Assembly (NCBI GenBank): GCA_964644045.1
Contig: CAZXUK010000002.1
Span: 13,542-77,541 of the forward strand
Direction of reading: 5' to 3'
Length of the DNA: 64,000 nt
Origin: JAIOTG01 sp964644045
GTDB taxonomy: Bacteria; Patescibacteriota; Patescibacteriia; Patescibacteriales; JAGXOH01
This document shows, one piece after another, positions 35,498 to 43,480 of the stretch (within the stretch, counting starts at the first letter, position 1; every line of letters begins with the position of its first letter). The translations under genes and the position numbers were made by a program. Below the pieces are notes generated by a model. It was not told where the DNA came from, ran no database searches, and was given only the letters and a program-made list of their open reading frames with translations.

Positions 35498-35827
35498 TCA
35501 ACGATCATCCCCGTCGCCTTTAATAACTCCTTCATCTAATCTTTTAAAAAGTTTTTTTAAATTGTTTTCCGCCACTTCTTCCAGATCTATTCCCAGTTCA
35601 GTTGAGAGTTGGCTTAAGTACCACAAGACATCGCCCAGTTCTTTTTTTAGAGTATTTTTGCTTTCTTCATCTAATTTGTTATCTTTGTCCCTGATGATTT
35701 TTTTTATTTTCTCCGCCACCTCCCCGGCTTCTCCGGCCAAGCCCAGAGTAGGGTAAATAAAATTATTATCAACATCGGGATAAAGCGCGGTTTGGCGCGA
35801 TTTTTTTTGGTAGTCTTCAAAAGTCAT
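35498..35827 (-). CDS. MazG-like nucleoside triphosphate pyrophosphohydrolase
   Basis: The 109-residue all-alpha protein has the MazG metal motif: EAGEVAEKIKK followed by KKELGDVLWYLSQL (ExxE...ExxD). Enzymes of this family hydrolyse (d)NTPs to monophosphates. Next to Tmk and ThyX, a dUTPase-like or house-cleaning role is likely, feeding dUMP to ThyX; the substrate is inference. It is two bases after tmk. Confidence 0.88.
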   Translation of the reverse strand: MTFEDYQKKSRQTALYPDVDNNFIYPTLGLAGEAGEVAEKIKKIIRDKDNKLDEESKNTLKKELGDVLWYLSQLSTELGIDLEEVAENNLKKLFKRLDEGVIKGDGDDR

Positions 35828-35829
35828 AT

Positions 35830-36516
35830 TTAAGAATTGATTATTGTTTTTATTTCTTTATTTATTTTTTTAGCGATTTTCTCGCGGCTCATTATATTTT
35901 TATTTTCAGTACATTCAATAAAGCGGAAATTATCCGAACTCTCGGCGATTTCCCTGTAAACCTCCTCGGCTTTTTTTAAATGATTTATATCTTCTTCGTG
36001 AATATCCCGTTTTTTTCCCTTTATATAGTCGCGATAACCTTTTTTGTCCACCAATTTTTGCGCCACTTCCGGACTCACATGAAGAATTAAACTTAAGTCT
36101 GGTTTGGGGATATTAAAAAGTCCGTATTCAAGTTTGTATAACCAATCGAAAAATTTTTGCCTTTTTTCTTTGTTTTTTATTTTTCCCCCTTGGTGAGCCA
36201 TATTGGAAGAAATATAACGATTAGATATTACTATTTTCCCTTCCTCTAAGTATTTTTTAATAGTAAAACTGGCGTCATAACGGTCAGTGGCATAAAAAAT
36301 AGAGGGGATTAAGGGCCCTATTTCTTCAGCGGTTCCGTATTTTCCGTTTAAATAATTTTCCACCAAGCCGGCTGACTTGGTGCCATATTGAGGAAAATCG
36401 GCCTTTTCCACTTTAAACCCTTCCTCTTTTAATTTTTTTATTAAAATTTTAGTCTGGGTTTCTTTGCCTGAGCCGTCGGTCCCGTCCAAAACTATGAATT
36501 TGCCCTTTTTACTCAT
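35830..36516 (-). CDS. tmk: thymidylate kinase
   Basis: Tmk phosphorylates dTMP to dTDP. The 228-residue protein has P-loop DGTDGSGKETQ at residues 10-20, the ADFPQYGTKSAG substrate loop, and ISNRYISSNMAHQG corresponding to the DR(Y/F) motif region. It overlaps the upstream UPF0200-like gene by 8 nt, so translation is coupled. Slightly longer than bacterial Tmk (about 210). Confidence 0.93.
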   Translation of the reverse strand: MSKKGKFIVLDGTDGSGKETQTKILIKKLKEEGFKVEKADFPQYGTKSAGLVENYLNGKYGTAEEIGPLIPSIFYATDRYDASFTIKKYLEEGKIVISNRYISSNMAHQGGKIKNKEKRQKFFDWLYKLEYGLFNIPKPDLSLILHVSPEVAQKLVDKKGYRDYIKGKKRDIHEEDINHLKKAEEVYREIAESSDNFRFIECTENKNIMSREKIAKKINKEIKTIINS

Positions 36517-37063
36517 AATTTTTAATTATTTTTTCAATTTGTTGATATAGCTCTTCCCGTACCCCTTGGTTATTTATAGTCTTCTCCGCTTTTTTCAATA
36601 TTTCCGGGATGGTGGTTTCGGTTTCTTTTTGGTGATCAGCCAAAAATTCTTCATAGGTTTTTTCTTTATCTCCTTGATTTTCTTCTCTTCCTGTCAATCT
36701 TTTGTATCTGGTTTTCGGGTCCGCCTCTATACCCACCAAGATAAAATTATCCATTTCTTTTAAATATTTTATATCCTGCCATCTTCTGATCCCGTCTATT
36801 ACAATTATCTTTTTTTCGCTTTCTTTCACATCCTCGGCAACCACTTTGGCCAAAAGATCTTGCCCCAGGGATTCTCTTAATGCTCGGGATACTTTTTGCA
36901 TATGAGTTCGTGTTATTTCGCAATGCAATCTTTCCAGAACATCCCTTAAGGAAGTGGAGAAGCGGAAAATATCCGCGTTCCTTTTTTCTTTTAAATATTG
37001 GGCAATAGTCCCTTTTCCCGAAGCGATGGGGCCCACTAAACCGATAATAATTTTCCTTTTCAT
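36509..37063 (-). CDS. UPF0200-like P-loop nucleotide kinase (copy 2)
   Basis: The 184-residue product has P-loop GPIASGKGT, IVIDGIRRWQDI (UPF0200 motif) and ADPKTRYKRLTGR. In UPF0200/archaeal-type proteins the DGIR segment and a C-terminal INNQG motif are conserved; the latter is present as INNQGVREEL. It is a paralogue of 34674-35231. Lying between thyX and tmk, it may be a nucleoside monophosphate kinase of the same pathway. Confidence 0.8.
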   Translation of the reverse strand: MKRKIIIGLVGPIASGKGTIAQYLKEKRNADIFRFSTSLRDVLERLHCEITRTHMQKVSRALRESLGQDLLAKVVAEDVKESEKKIIVIDGIRRWQDIKYLKEMDNFILVGIEADPKTRYKRLTGREENQGDKEKTYEEFLADHQKETETTIPEILKKAEKTINNQGVREELYQQIEKIIKNYE

Positions 37064-37131
37064 GTTTATAAAATTATAAATAATTTTTTTAATTAATTAT
37101 AAATCCACTCCCCGTAAAATAACAAATCCTT

Positions 37132-37169
37132 TCACCAGCCTCGCCGGCTGGGCGGGCAAATCTACAAAT
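37132..37169 (+). repeat. dispersed intergenic repeat, copy 1
   Basis: A 38-bp GC-rich element beginning TCACCAGCCTCGCCGG, in the 147-bp gap between thyX and the UPF0200-like gene. A near-identical copy in opposite orientation is at 43417-43455. It is followed by a short inverted repeat (CTACAAATTTGTAG). Confidence 0.8.
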
Positions 37170-37210
37170 TTGTAGTATTTATCGTTAATTCGTTGATTCG
37201 CCGGTGATAG

Positions 37211-38506
37211 CTATTTTTCTATTATATCCTGTTTGCCTCTGGCTATATCCCAAGAGCTGGGTTCTAAATCCGAATGCAACGCAATCTCCGGAAACAAAGA
37301 ACGAAGGGTTTCGTCCATTTTGTGAGCTATTTTTCTCAAAGTGGGGTGCACCGCCTTGCTGGATCTCAGCTCCACCACATAAATCGTTGCCGGCAAGCTA
37401 TAGGAGACTCGACAAGGAACATTAAAGCCCATGGCAATATAATATTGTTTGTTTTCCGGGTTGGTATTTAATCTTTTAATCTTTTCTTTTTGGTCCTTAA
37501 TTAGTTTTTCCGCTTCTTGTTTAATTTCCCGAGGAAGTTGTTCCAAATACCAAGAGTTAAAACCCAATTTAGTGCTCAAGAGAGGCATTCGGCAGGTGCC
37601 GTTTCTGTGTCTTTGAATATCCCGGAAAGAGCCGAAATCCAGAATAAAGTCAAAGATTATATTTCCTAATTCGGAAAGAAAGTGGGGGAGATTGGTTTGC
37701 GCGGGTCTTTTTTCAATTATATCTTGATAACGTCTCAGCTCTTGGAGATCAATGTTGCTATGATAATCAAAATCCGAAACCGTATTTTCCGGATTAAAAT
37801 AATTATAATGTTCCATAATATATTTATGAAATTCTTCTTTCTCGGAATATTTTTTGTGACTGAAACTGTTGGGATATTTTTTTTCTAATTCCGAATAAAT
37901 ATTTTCCCCCACCCTTTTAACTTCGGTTAAGGGATGGTGGCGCAGGAGATTTAGCTTGTCCTTGGCTTGTCTTAAATTGGTGTGCCAGCTTAGCTGGGTA
38001 GTTATTCCGGCCGGCAAGAAACCCCTCATAATATCAAAACAACGAGCGTTAATGGCTTTTTCATAGGTGGCCTCTTCTTGATTTTTTTCACGGGGGTACT
38101 TTTCTTTTAAGTGTTTTTTAACTTTTTCTTGATTGTTGACATAAAAATCCATCCAGTTTTTTATTATTTCTTTGGATTCGGGGGTGTGTAGAGGATCTAC
38201 AATGGGTTGTTTGGACATATCTATATATCTGGTGCTGGTTTCTTGTCCGGAATAAAGGGGCCAGTCCTGAATTGCTTTATCTCCCAATATGCTTATTCCT
38301 TCAATAAAAATAGTAGTACTGCCGCAGTCGGCAATGCTTCTGTGTCCGTATTGGACATAAAATTTTTCCATAAATTTGCCTGAACCCACTTCTTTTACTT
38401 TTTCCGCATGCTCGGTTACGCTTTTGGGACTACGGGAATATAGGGCCTGCATCATGGCGGTATCTTCCGGGTTGAACTCGTCGTAAATAAAAATATTGGC
38501 TGACAT
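37211..38506 (-). CDS. thyX: double-length FAD-dependent thymidylate synthase (ThyX family)
   Basis: ThyX makes dTMP from dUMP with methylene-THF and NAD(P)H. The product has 431 residues, about twice a normal ThyX. The N-half carries YGHRSIADCGS and QETSTRYID, which resemble ThyX motifs but have lost RHR. Later come LPAGITTQLSWHTNLRQAKD and, in the C-half, DIQRHRNGTCRMP with an RHR. It looks like a duplicated or fused ThyX with motifs divided between halves. It is 9 nt after the dCMP deaminase gene. Confidence 0.85.
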   Translation of the reverse strand: MSANIFIYDEFNPEDTAMMQALYSRSPKSVTEHAEKVKEVGSGKFMEKFYVQYGHRSIADCGSTTIFIEGISILGDKAIQDWPLYSGQETSTRYIDMSKQPIVDPLHTPESKEIIKNWMDFYVNNQEKVKKHLKEKYPREKNQEEATYEKAINARCFDIMRGFLPAGITTQLSWHTNLRQAKDKLNLLRHHPLTEVKRVGENIYSELEKKYPNSFSHKKYSEKEEFHKYIMEHYNYFNPENTVSDFDYHSNIDLQELRRYQDIIEKRPAQTNLPHFLSELGNIIFDFILDFGSFRDIQRHRNGTCRMPLLSTKLGFNSWYLEQLPREIKQEAEKLIKDQKEKIKRLNTNPENKQYYIAMGFNVPCRVSYSLPATIYVVELRSSKAVHPTLRKIAHKMDETLRSLFPEIALHSDLEPSSWDIARGKQDIIEK

Positions 38507-38515
38507 AGATTTAGA

Positions 38516-39007
38516 TTATTTATTATTTTTTTTAAAAATCAATTCGTTTTCCGGCTTATATTGTCTGTATTTAACACCGGCTAAGTCCAAGAGTCTTCTG
38601 GCCGCTTTCCAGATATCGGAATCGTGGTATTTGTCGGATTCGTAAATCACTTCTTTTATTCCTTTTTGGATAATGACTTTACAGCATTCATTGCAGGGAA
38701 AAAGAGTGCAATACATTTTGGCGCTTTGGGTATCAGTGGCACTATTCAGTATAGCATTTTCTTCCGCATGAACCACATAAGGATATTTTTGTTCGCAAAA
38801 CTCTCCCTCGCGCCCCCAGGGAAGTTCCTCGTCCGGGCAGCCGCGCGGGAAACCGTTATAACCCACTCCTATTATAATATTATTTTTATTTACTATACAG
38901 GCGCCGTTTTGAGTATTGGGGTCTTTGGATCTTTGCGAAATTACCCGGGCTATCTGCATAAAAGTTTCATCCCAAGAAAAATAATTTTCTCTTTTCTTTT
39001 GTGTCAT
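38516..39007 (-). CDS. dCMP deaminase
   Basis: This enzyme deaminates dCMP to dUMP, the ThyX substrate. The 163-residue zinc-dependent protein has HAEENAILN (His and catalytic Glu) and PCNECCKVI (the PCxxC zinc motif), plus the N-terminal RSKDPNTQNGACIV typical of ComEB-type deoxycytidylate deaminases. It is the first gene of the cluster continuing with thyX. Confidence 0.94.
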   Translation of the reverse strand: MTQKKRENYFSWDETFMQIARVISQRSKDPNTQNGACIVNKNNIIIGVGYNGFPRGCPDEELPWGREGEFCEQKYPYVVHAEENAILNSATDTQSAKMYCTLFPCNECCKVIIQKGIKEVIYESDKYHDSDIWKAARRLLDLAGVKYRQYKPENELIFKKNNK

Positions 39008-39079
39008 ATGATTTTTTAAAATATTATTTTTTTAATCTTAACAAAGAAAAAAATTTTAGGCAATTAAAGAAAATAAAAA

Positions 39080-39108
39080 GCCCGTATTTAGTCAAACTAA
39101 ATACGGGC
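39080..39108 (-). terminator. terminator of the 39115-39621 gene
   Basis: Perfect 13-bp stem GCCCGTATTTAGT / ACTAAATACGGGC, loop CAA. On the minus strand it is followed by TTTTTATTTT. Confidence 0.9.
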
Positions 39109-39114
39109 GAATTT

Positions 39115-39621
39115 TTAAATATTTTTGAAGAAGGCAAAGGCCGCCTCCTTGCTTAGCTTGCCTTCCAGGCCGTAAAGATGTCGAAGGATCTTTATGAATT
39201 TTTTCTGGTCAGCCCTTTTTTTAAAATGGCTGACAGAAAAAATTTTGGCCGGAATTATAAGGGAAGCCCCTCCGCCTGCCCAGGAGAGCAAATTTTGTTT
39301 GCATTGAGCTTCCAGACAGCAACTGAATTTGGTCCCCATAGAGAAACCGTATTTATCCGAGCCCAGCGCTGAGATAAGCTCTATTTTTTTTTGTCCGCAA
39401 TGAGGGCAAAGCATTAAGGGCTTGGCTTTGTCCGCTTTGTTCATCAGCCAGTCCAGATGTAGATGGAGTCTGTTTTTTCTCTCTTCCGGCACTTTTTTTC
39501 TCTTTTGTTTGTTGTAAAGAGATTTTAGCCAGGGGTAGTCATGAAAAATAATCAGTTCCACTGCCTGGCCCGCCTTTTTACCGCTTCCCAAAACATAGGG
39601 CCCTAAGGGCTCGTAAGCCAT
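39115..39621 (-). CDS. unknown protein with cysteine pairs
   Basis: The 168-residue soluble, basic protein has CPHC (about residue 73), a CC pair and a further Cys (about 105-112), a possible zinc ribbon. The N-terminal motif YVLGSGKKAGQAVE is glycine-rich. The family is not recognised. It is preceded by AGGAGGAG four bases before ATG and by TTGACA-N17-TAATTT, like other members of the accessory set. Its only neighbours are rarA upstream and the dCMP deaminase gene downstream, each with its own signals. Confidence 0.75.
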   Translation of the reverse strand: MAYEPLGPYVLGSGKKAGQAVELIIFHDYPWLKSLYNKQKRKKVPEERKNRLHLHLDWLMNKADKAKPLMLCPHCGQKKIELISALGSDKYGFSMGTKFSCCLEAQCKQNLLSWAGGGASLIIPAKIFSVSHFKKRADQKKFIKILRHLYGLEGKLSKEAAFAFFKNI

Positions 39622-39667
39622 TTTCTCCTCCTTTTTTTAGTTGGAAAAAGAACAAAATTAACTTTCT

Positions 39668-39696
39668 AAATTAGTATATTTTTTAAATTTTGTCAA
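39668..39696 (-). promoter_or_regulatory. TAATTT-class promoter
   Basis: On the minus strand TTGACA (39696-39691), 17 bp, TAATTT (39673-39668), about 47 nt before the ATG at 39621. Confidence 0.55.
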
Positions 39697-39697
39697 T

Positions 39698-40888
39698 TTA
39701 GCCCAAATATTTTTTGTTTTTAAGCTCCGGAGGTAGATAGTCTTGATTTTGGTCATTTTCGGAATGAGGATATTTATAACCTTGGCCATAACCCAAATTT
39801 TTCATAAATTCGGTGGGCGCGTTTTTCAAATAAGGAGGAACAGGCAAGTTTCCGTGTTCGTAGACATCTTGTTTGGCTTTTTTGTAGGCCTCATAAGTGG
39901 CATTACTTTTGGGGGATTTGGCCAAATAAGACACGGTATGCGAGAGGTTTATCCAGCATTCGGGCATACCTATGTTCCGGCAAGCGTCAAAAGCGGCATT
40001 AGCCAAAAGGAGTGCGCTATTATTGGCTAAGCCGATGTCTTCACTGGCAAAAATTACCAGTCTGCGGGCCACAAACATGGGATCTTCTCCTCCTTCCAGG
40101 AGGCGAGCCAGCCAATAAAGGGCCGCATTCGGATCACTCCCTCGCATGGATTTTATTAAAGCCGAGATCAGATTATAATGTTCTTCTCCTTGGCGATCGT
40201 GAAGAAGTTGGGGTTTTTCTATAATTTTTTTTACCAGATCCGGAGTTATTTTTTTCGGTTTTTCGGCCAGGCAGGATTCCAAAATATTCAGGGCCGCTCG
40301 AGCATCTCCGTTAGCTATCCGGGCTATTAAATTAATTGTATCTTTCGAGGTTTCGGTTTGGAAGTTTTTTAAGGCCTTTTTAATTATTTGAACCAGATCT
40401 TCCGTTTTTAAAGACTCTAAAACAATAACTTTAATCCGTGAAAGTAGGGGAGAGTTGATGCTGAACCCGGGGTTTTCCGTGGTAGCTCCGATTAAGGTAA
40501 TGGTCCCGTTTTCTATATGAGGAAGCAGGGCGTCCTGTTGGTTTTTGTTCCAGCGGTGGATCTCATCTATAAAAAGAATGGTTTTTTTCTCCTCCCATTC
40601 CGCCTCGCGCGCTTTGTCTATGATTTTGCGCAGATCCTTGACCCCGCTGGTTACCGCACTCAACTCCAAAAAAACGGAATCGGTTTGCCCGGCTATTATG
40701 GAAGCCAAGGTGGTTTTTCCGCTTCCCGGCGGTCCCCAAAAAACAAGAGAAGGCACCCGGTCTTGTTGGATGGCTTTGTACAAAAAGCTTTCCGGGCCCA
40801 CGGCTTTGTTTTGGCCGAAAAAATCTTGTAAGTTTTTGGGCCTTAATTTATAAGCCAGAGGAGGATCTGTCTGATTATTTTTTTCCAT
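39698..40888 (-). CDS. rarA: replication-associated recombination ATPase RarA (MgsA)
   Basis: RarA is a clamp-loader-like AAA+ ATPase acting at stalled forks. The 396-residue protein has Walker A GPPGSGKTT, Walker B LFIDEIHRW, sensor 1 IGATTENP, and the C-terminal MgsA tetramerisation region (about 260-390) with YLAKSPKSNATYEAY. The start RPKNLQDFFGQ is family-typical. No Shine-Dalgarno is visible. Confidence 0.96.
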   Translation of the reverse strand: MEKNNQTDPPLAYKLRPKNLQDFFGQNKAVGPESFLYKAIQQDRVPSLVFWGPPGSGKTTLASIIAGQTDSVFLELSAVTSGVKDLRKIIDKAREAEWEEKKTILFIDEIHRWNKNQQDALLPHIENGTITLIGATTENPGFSINSPLLSRIKVIVLESLKTEDLVQIIKKALKNFQTETSKDTINLIARIANGDARAALNILESCLAEKPKKITPDLVKKIIEKPQLLHDRQGEEHYNLISALIKSMRGSDPNAALYWLARLLEGGEDPMFVARRLVIFASEDIGLANNSALLLANAAFDACRNIGMPECWINLSHTVSYLAKSPKSNATYEAYKKAKQDVYEHGNLPVPPYLKNAPTEFMKNLGYGQGYKYPHSENDQNQDYLPPELKNKKYLG

Positions 40889-40935
40889 ACTATTATATTA
40901 AAAGATTTTTTTCAGAAAGCAAGAGGTAGCACTTT

Positions 40936-40963
40936 TTGACAAAAAAATTGTGTCTGTTAACAT
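40936..40963 (+). promoter_or_regulatory. promoter of lipoprotein gene
   Basis: TTGACA (40936-40941), 16 bp, TAACAT (40958-40963) with an extended TGT, 33 nt before the ATG. Confidence 0.45.
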
Positions 40964-40996
40964 AAAAAAACGAAATAATAATTAATCAAAACAAGT

Positions 40997-41629
40997 ATGA
41001 AAAAAACCTTATTTTTAAGTTTGGCAATTATTTTGTTACTGTCGGGGTGCGGTTTAACAAATAAAAACAAACAAGCAGAAGAAAAAAATATTTTATCTCC
41101 TAAAGAGGCTAAAACCAAAGCGGAAGAATTTATAAACAACAATTTAGTTGTTCAAAGCGATCAAGAAGCGAAAATAGCCAATGTCTCCGAGGAGAATCAA
41201 CTTTATAAATTTGATGTTCAAATTCAAGGTCAAACTATTCAGTCTTATATGACCAAGGACGGGAAGATGTTTTTTCCGCAAGCAAGAAATATGGAAAACC
41301 CCCAAAAGGGAACTGCCGCCAATAATGCTAATGCCTCTCCCGATAGTGCCCAACAAATGAGTATTGAGGAAAAATCCCAAGCCGTAGTTTCTCAAACCAA
41401 AAGTTTGTTAACGCAAGCGGGAGATAGTATTGATCAGGACACAAAAAAAGAAATTGAAGAAAAAGTTAAAGAATTGGAGGAATTAAACAATTCAGAAGAT
41501 AGTAAAGAAAAGGATTTAACAAATAAAATAACGGAAATACAAAAATTAGTTCAACCCATAATCCAAGAAATGACCAGTAGTTCCGAGGAACAAACAAGCG
41601 GAAGCGTTGAAGTTAATTCTGCCGAATAA
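40997..41629 (+). CDS. putative lipoprotein
   Basis: The 210-residue product has a signal peptide with lipobox LLSGC (Cys18). The mature part has a PepSY-like small domain (about 35-95: SPKEAKTKAEEFINNNL, then QIQGQTIQSYMTKDGKMFFPQ) and an Asn/Ser-rich linker. A Glu/Lys coiled coil forms the C-terminus. It is probably surface-anchored; the function is unknown. It is flanked by its own promoter and terminator. Confidence 0.85.
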   Translation: MKKTLFLSLAIILLLSGCGLTNKNKQAEEKNILSPKEAKTKAEEFINNNLVVQSDQEAKIANVSEENQLYKFDVQIQGQTIQSYMTKDGKMFFPQARNMENPQKGTAANNANASPDSAQQMSIEEKSQAVVSQTKSLLTQAGDSIDQDTKKEIEEKVKELEELNNSEDSKEKDLTNKITEIQKLVQPIIQEMTSSSEEQTSGSVEVNSAE

Positions 41630-41646
41630 AACCAGAGCAAGACAAT

Positions 41647-41689
41647 AAAAAACCCTCTTAATTCCAAAAAGGAAAAAAGAGGGTTTTTT
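41647..41689 (+). terminator. bidirectional terminator between lipoprotein gene and rplA
   Basis: AAAAAACCCTCTT (41647-41659) pairs with AAGAGGGTTTTTT (41677-41689), with an inner TTCC/GGAA stem. It serves both convergent genes. Confidence 0.88.
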
Positions 41690-41697
41690 GTATATTT

Positions 41698-42441
41698 TTA
41701 TTGATCAATAGATACTTTTATTCCCGGCCCCATAGTAGAGCTAAGAGTAATGTTTTTTATATAAGTTCCTTTGACTCCGGCCGGTTTGGCCTTTTTTAGG
41801 GCCTCCAGAAAGGTATTGTAATTTTCTTTTAATTTTTCTTTATCAAAGGAAATTTTACCGATAGCCACGTGAACATTGGCGGTGTTATCGTTTTTGAAAC
41901 TGATTTTTCCTTTTTTTAGCTCCGCTACCGTCTCGGCCGGTTTATCGGTTACGGTTTCATTTTTAGGAGAGGGCATTAGGCCTCTGGTTCCCAGAATTTT
42001 GGCGATTTGAGAAAGATTTTTCATTATAGCCGGTTCGGCCACAGCCACATCAAAATCGGTTTTTTCGCTTTTTTTGATCTGGGCGATCAAATCTTCTCCT
42101 CCCACCAGATCAGCCCCGGCTTTCCTTACCTCTTTTTCTTTGTCCGTATTAACAAAAGCGGCCACTTTAATATCTTTGCCGGTTCCGTGGGGCAGAGTTA
42201 CTGCGCTTCTGATTTGTTGATCACCTTTTTTAGGGTTTATTCCCAAGCGGAAATGTACCTCTACAGAAGCGTCAAATTTAACTTTGGACATTTTCCGGCA
42301 GAGTTCTATAGCTTCATCCGGAGAATATTTTTTGTTTTTTTCGTAAACCAACTCTTCAGTCGATATTTGTTCTTTGCTCTGAAGTTTTTTTCCTTGCCCC
42401 GAGCTTGTCGCAGAGGTTTCTTTTTTATTAGCTTTAGACAT
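41698..42441 (-). CDS. rplA: 50S ribosomal protein L1
   Basis: L1 forms the ribosome stalk at the E site and can repress its own operon. From ATG 42441 the protein has 247 residues: a Lys/Ser-rich N-terminal extension of about 30 residues, then the L1 fold with VEVHFRLGINPKKGDQQIRS, GTRGLMPSPKNETVT and SSTMGPGIKV. A longer ORF from 42489 is unlikely because it adds an unrelated hydrophobic peptide. It is separated from rplK by an unusual small membrane protein gene. Confidence 0.95.
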   Translation of the reverse strand: MSKANKKETSATSSGQGKKLQSKEQISTEELVYEKNKKYSPDEAIELCRKMSKVKFDASVEVHFRLGINPKKGDQQIRSAVTLPHGTGKDIKVAAFVNTDKEKEVRKAGADLVGGEDLIAQIKKSEKTDFDVAVAEPAIMKNLSQIAKILGTRGLMPSPKNETVTDKPAETVAELKKGKISFKNDNTANVHVAIGKISFDKEKLKENYNTFLEALKKAKPAGVKGTYIKNITLSSTMGPGIKVSIDQ

Positions 42442-42460
42442 ATTTTTTTGTGGTGCGAAT

Positions 42461-42483
42461 GATAAAATAAATATTATTTTATC
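42461..42483 (-). other. perfect inverted repeat in rplA leader
   Basis: GATAAAATAA / TTATTTTATC, 10 bp with loop ATA, 20 nt upstream of the rplA ATG. It could be an L1 autoregulatory or mRNA-stability element; this is not established. Confidence 0.45.
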
Positions 42484-42524
42484 TCCCACTGATTAATTTT
42501 TATATAAATTGATTGTTTTTTAAT

Positions 42525-42547
42525 AAGCCCACCCTCCGGGCGGGCTT
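42525..42547. terminator. GC-rich hairpin between small membrane gene and rplA
   Basis: AAGCCC-A-CCC pairs with GGG-C-GGGCTT around loop TCC. The T run is on the plus-strand side, while both flanking genes are minus-strand, so its direction is puzzling. Confidence 0.45.
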
Positions 42548-42553
42548 TTTTCT

Positions 42554-42820
42554 TTAGGGTAGTTTTTTTATTCTCTGGAAAGGCCAGATTCCCATATCCA
42601 TTTTAAAAATGATTGAGAAAAAGAGGCCTGTCAGAATAAGAATAAAAGAAATAATCAATTCGCTCCATAGCCCCAATTTGTAATTTATCCCCATCTCTTG
42701 GAGCGTATTACTTATGCCCCCGGTGAATATAATAGCCAGAAGCAAAGCTGATCCGCTTATCAAGAAAAAAAGGATCATCGCCTTCATTTTTAGAGCTTCT
42801 TCCTTTTCTTCCTTTCTCAT
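42554..42820 (-). CDS. two-helix membrane protein inserted between rplK and rplA
   Basis: The 88-residue product has a charged N-terminus, two transmembrane segments (about 14-34 and 51-73) and a basic tail. No family is recognised. ATG 42820 is preceded by AAGGAGG with 5-nt spacing, unlike the ribosomal genes around it. It breaks the normally adjacent rplK-rplA pair. Confidence 0.75.
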   Translation of the reverse strand: MRKEEKEEALKMKAMILFFLISGSALLLAIIFTGGISNTLQEMGINYKLGLWSELIISFILILTGLFFSIIFKMDMGIWPFQRIKKLP

Positions 42821-42850
42821 TTTTCCTCCTTAAAATTTTTAGGGTTCTGA

Positions 42851-43273
42851 TTATTTTATTTCTACTCCCATTTGTCTGGCGGTTCCTTCTACAATTTTCA
42901 TAGCTTGTTCCACATCATCAGTATTTAGGTCGGGTAGTTTAATTTTCGCGATTTCTTTTAGTTGGTCCTTGGTTAGGGAGCCCGGTTTTTCCAACAGAGT
43001 TTTACCCGCCCCTTTTTTGATTCCGGCGTATTTTTTAATTAACTCCGAAGCCGGCGGGGTTTTCATAATAAAATCAAAACTCCTGTCTTCATAAACGGTT
43101 ATTTCTACCGGCACAATATCTCCTTGTCTGTCTTGACTGGCCTCGTTGAATTGATTGCAGAAATCCTGGATAGCTATGCCGTGTTGGCCCAAAGCCGGAC
43201 CCACCGGAGGAGCGGGGTTGGCTTGTCCGGCCGGTATTTGCAGTTTTATCATTGTTAATACTTTCTTGGCCAT
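42851..43273 (-). CDS. rplK: 50S ribosomal protein L11
   Basis: L11 binds the GTPase-associated centre of 23S rRNA. The 140-residue product has the N-terminal motif IPAGQANPAPPVGPALGQHG and the C-terminal rRNA-binding domain ending VEGTARQMGVEIK. Full length. It follows nusG after a 207-bp repeat-containing gap. Confidence 0.98.
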   Translation of the reverse strand: MAKKVLTMIKLQIPAGQANPAPPVGPALGQHGIAIQDFCNQFNEASQDRQGDIVPVEITVYEDRSFDFIMKTPPASELIKKYAGIKKGAGKTLLEKPGSLTKDQLKEIAKIKLPDLNTDDVEQAMKIVEGTARQMGVEIK

Positions 43274-43285
43274 ATGTTTAATTAC

Positions 43286-43318
43286 GAATTCACCAATCCT
43301 ATCACGAATTCACAAATT
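43286..43318. repeat. short direct repeats ACGAATTCAC
   Basis: Two copies of ACGAATTCAC(C/A)AAT lie a few bases apart in the nusG-rplK gap. They are AT-rich and of unknown role. The rest of this 207-bp gap holds repeat copy 2 and no ORF. Confidence 0.5.
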
Positions 43319-43416
43319 TTAAGAGAAGCCCGCATTGTTAATGCCTTAAAAATTTTCGTGATAAATTGTATGTTTTATTTAATTTTAAATTATCAATAAT
43401 ACTTACTAAGATATTT

Positions 43417-43455
43417 ATTTGTGATATTTGCCCGCCTATCCGGCGAGGCTGGTGA
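43417..43455 (-). repeat. dispersed intergenic repeat, copy 2
   Basis: This is the inverse-oriented relative of 37132-37169: on the minus strand it starts TCACCAGCCTCGCCGG and continues with GGCGGGCAAAT. The two copies share all but a few bases. Confidence 0.8.
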
Positions 43456-43480
43456 CTAAATTCGTGTATTTGTAATTATT

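Noticed and set aside
42442..42489. Longer start for L1
   Set aside because: The extra 16 residues are unrelated to L1 and cover a leader inverted repeat.
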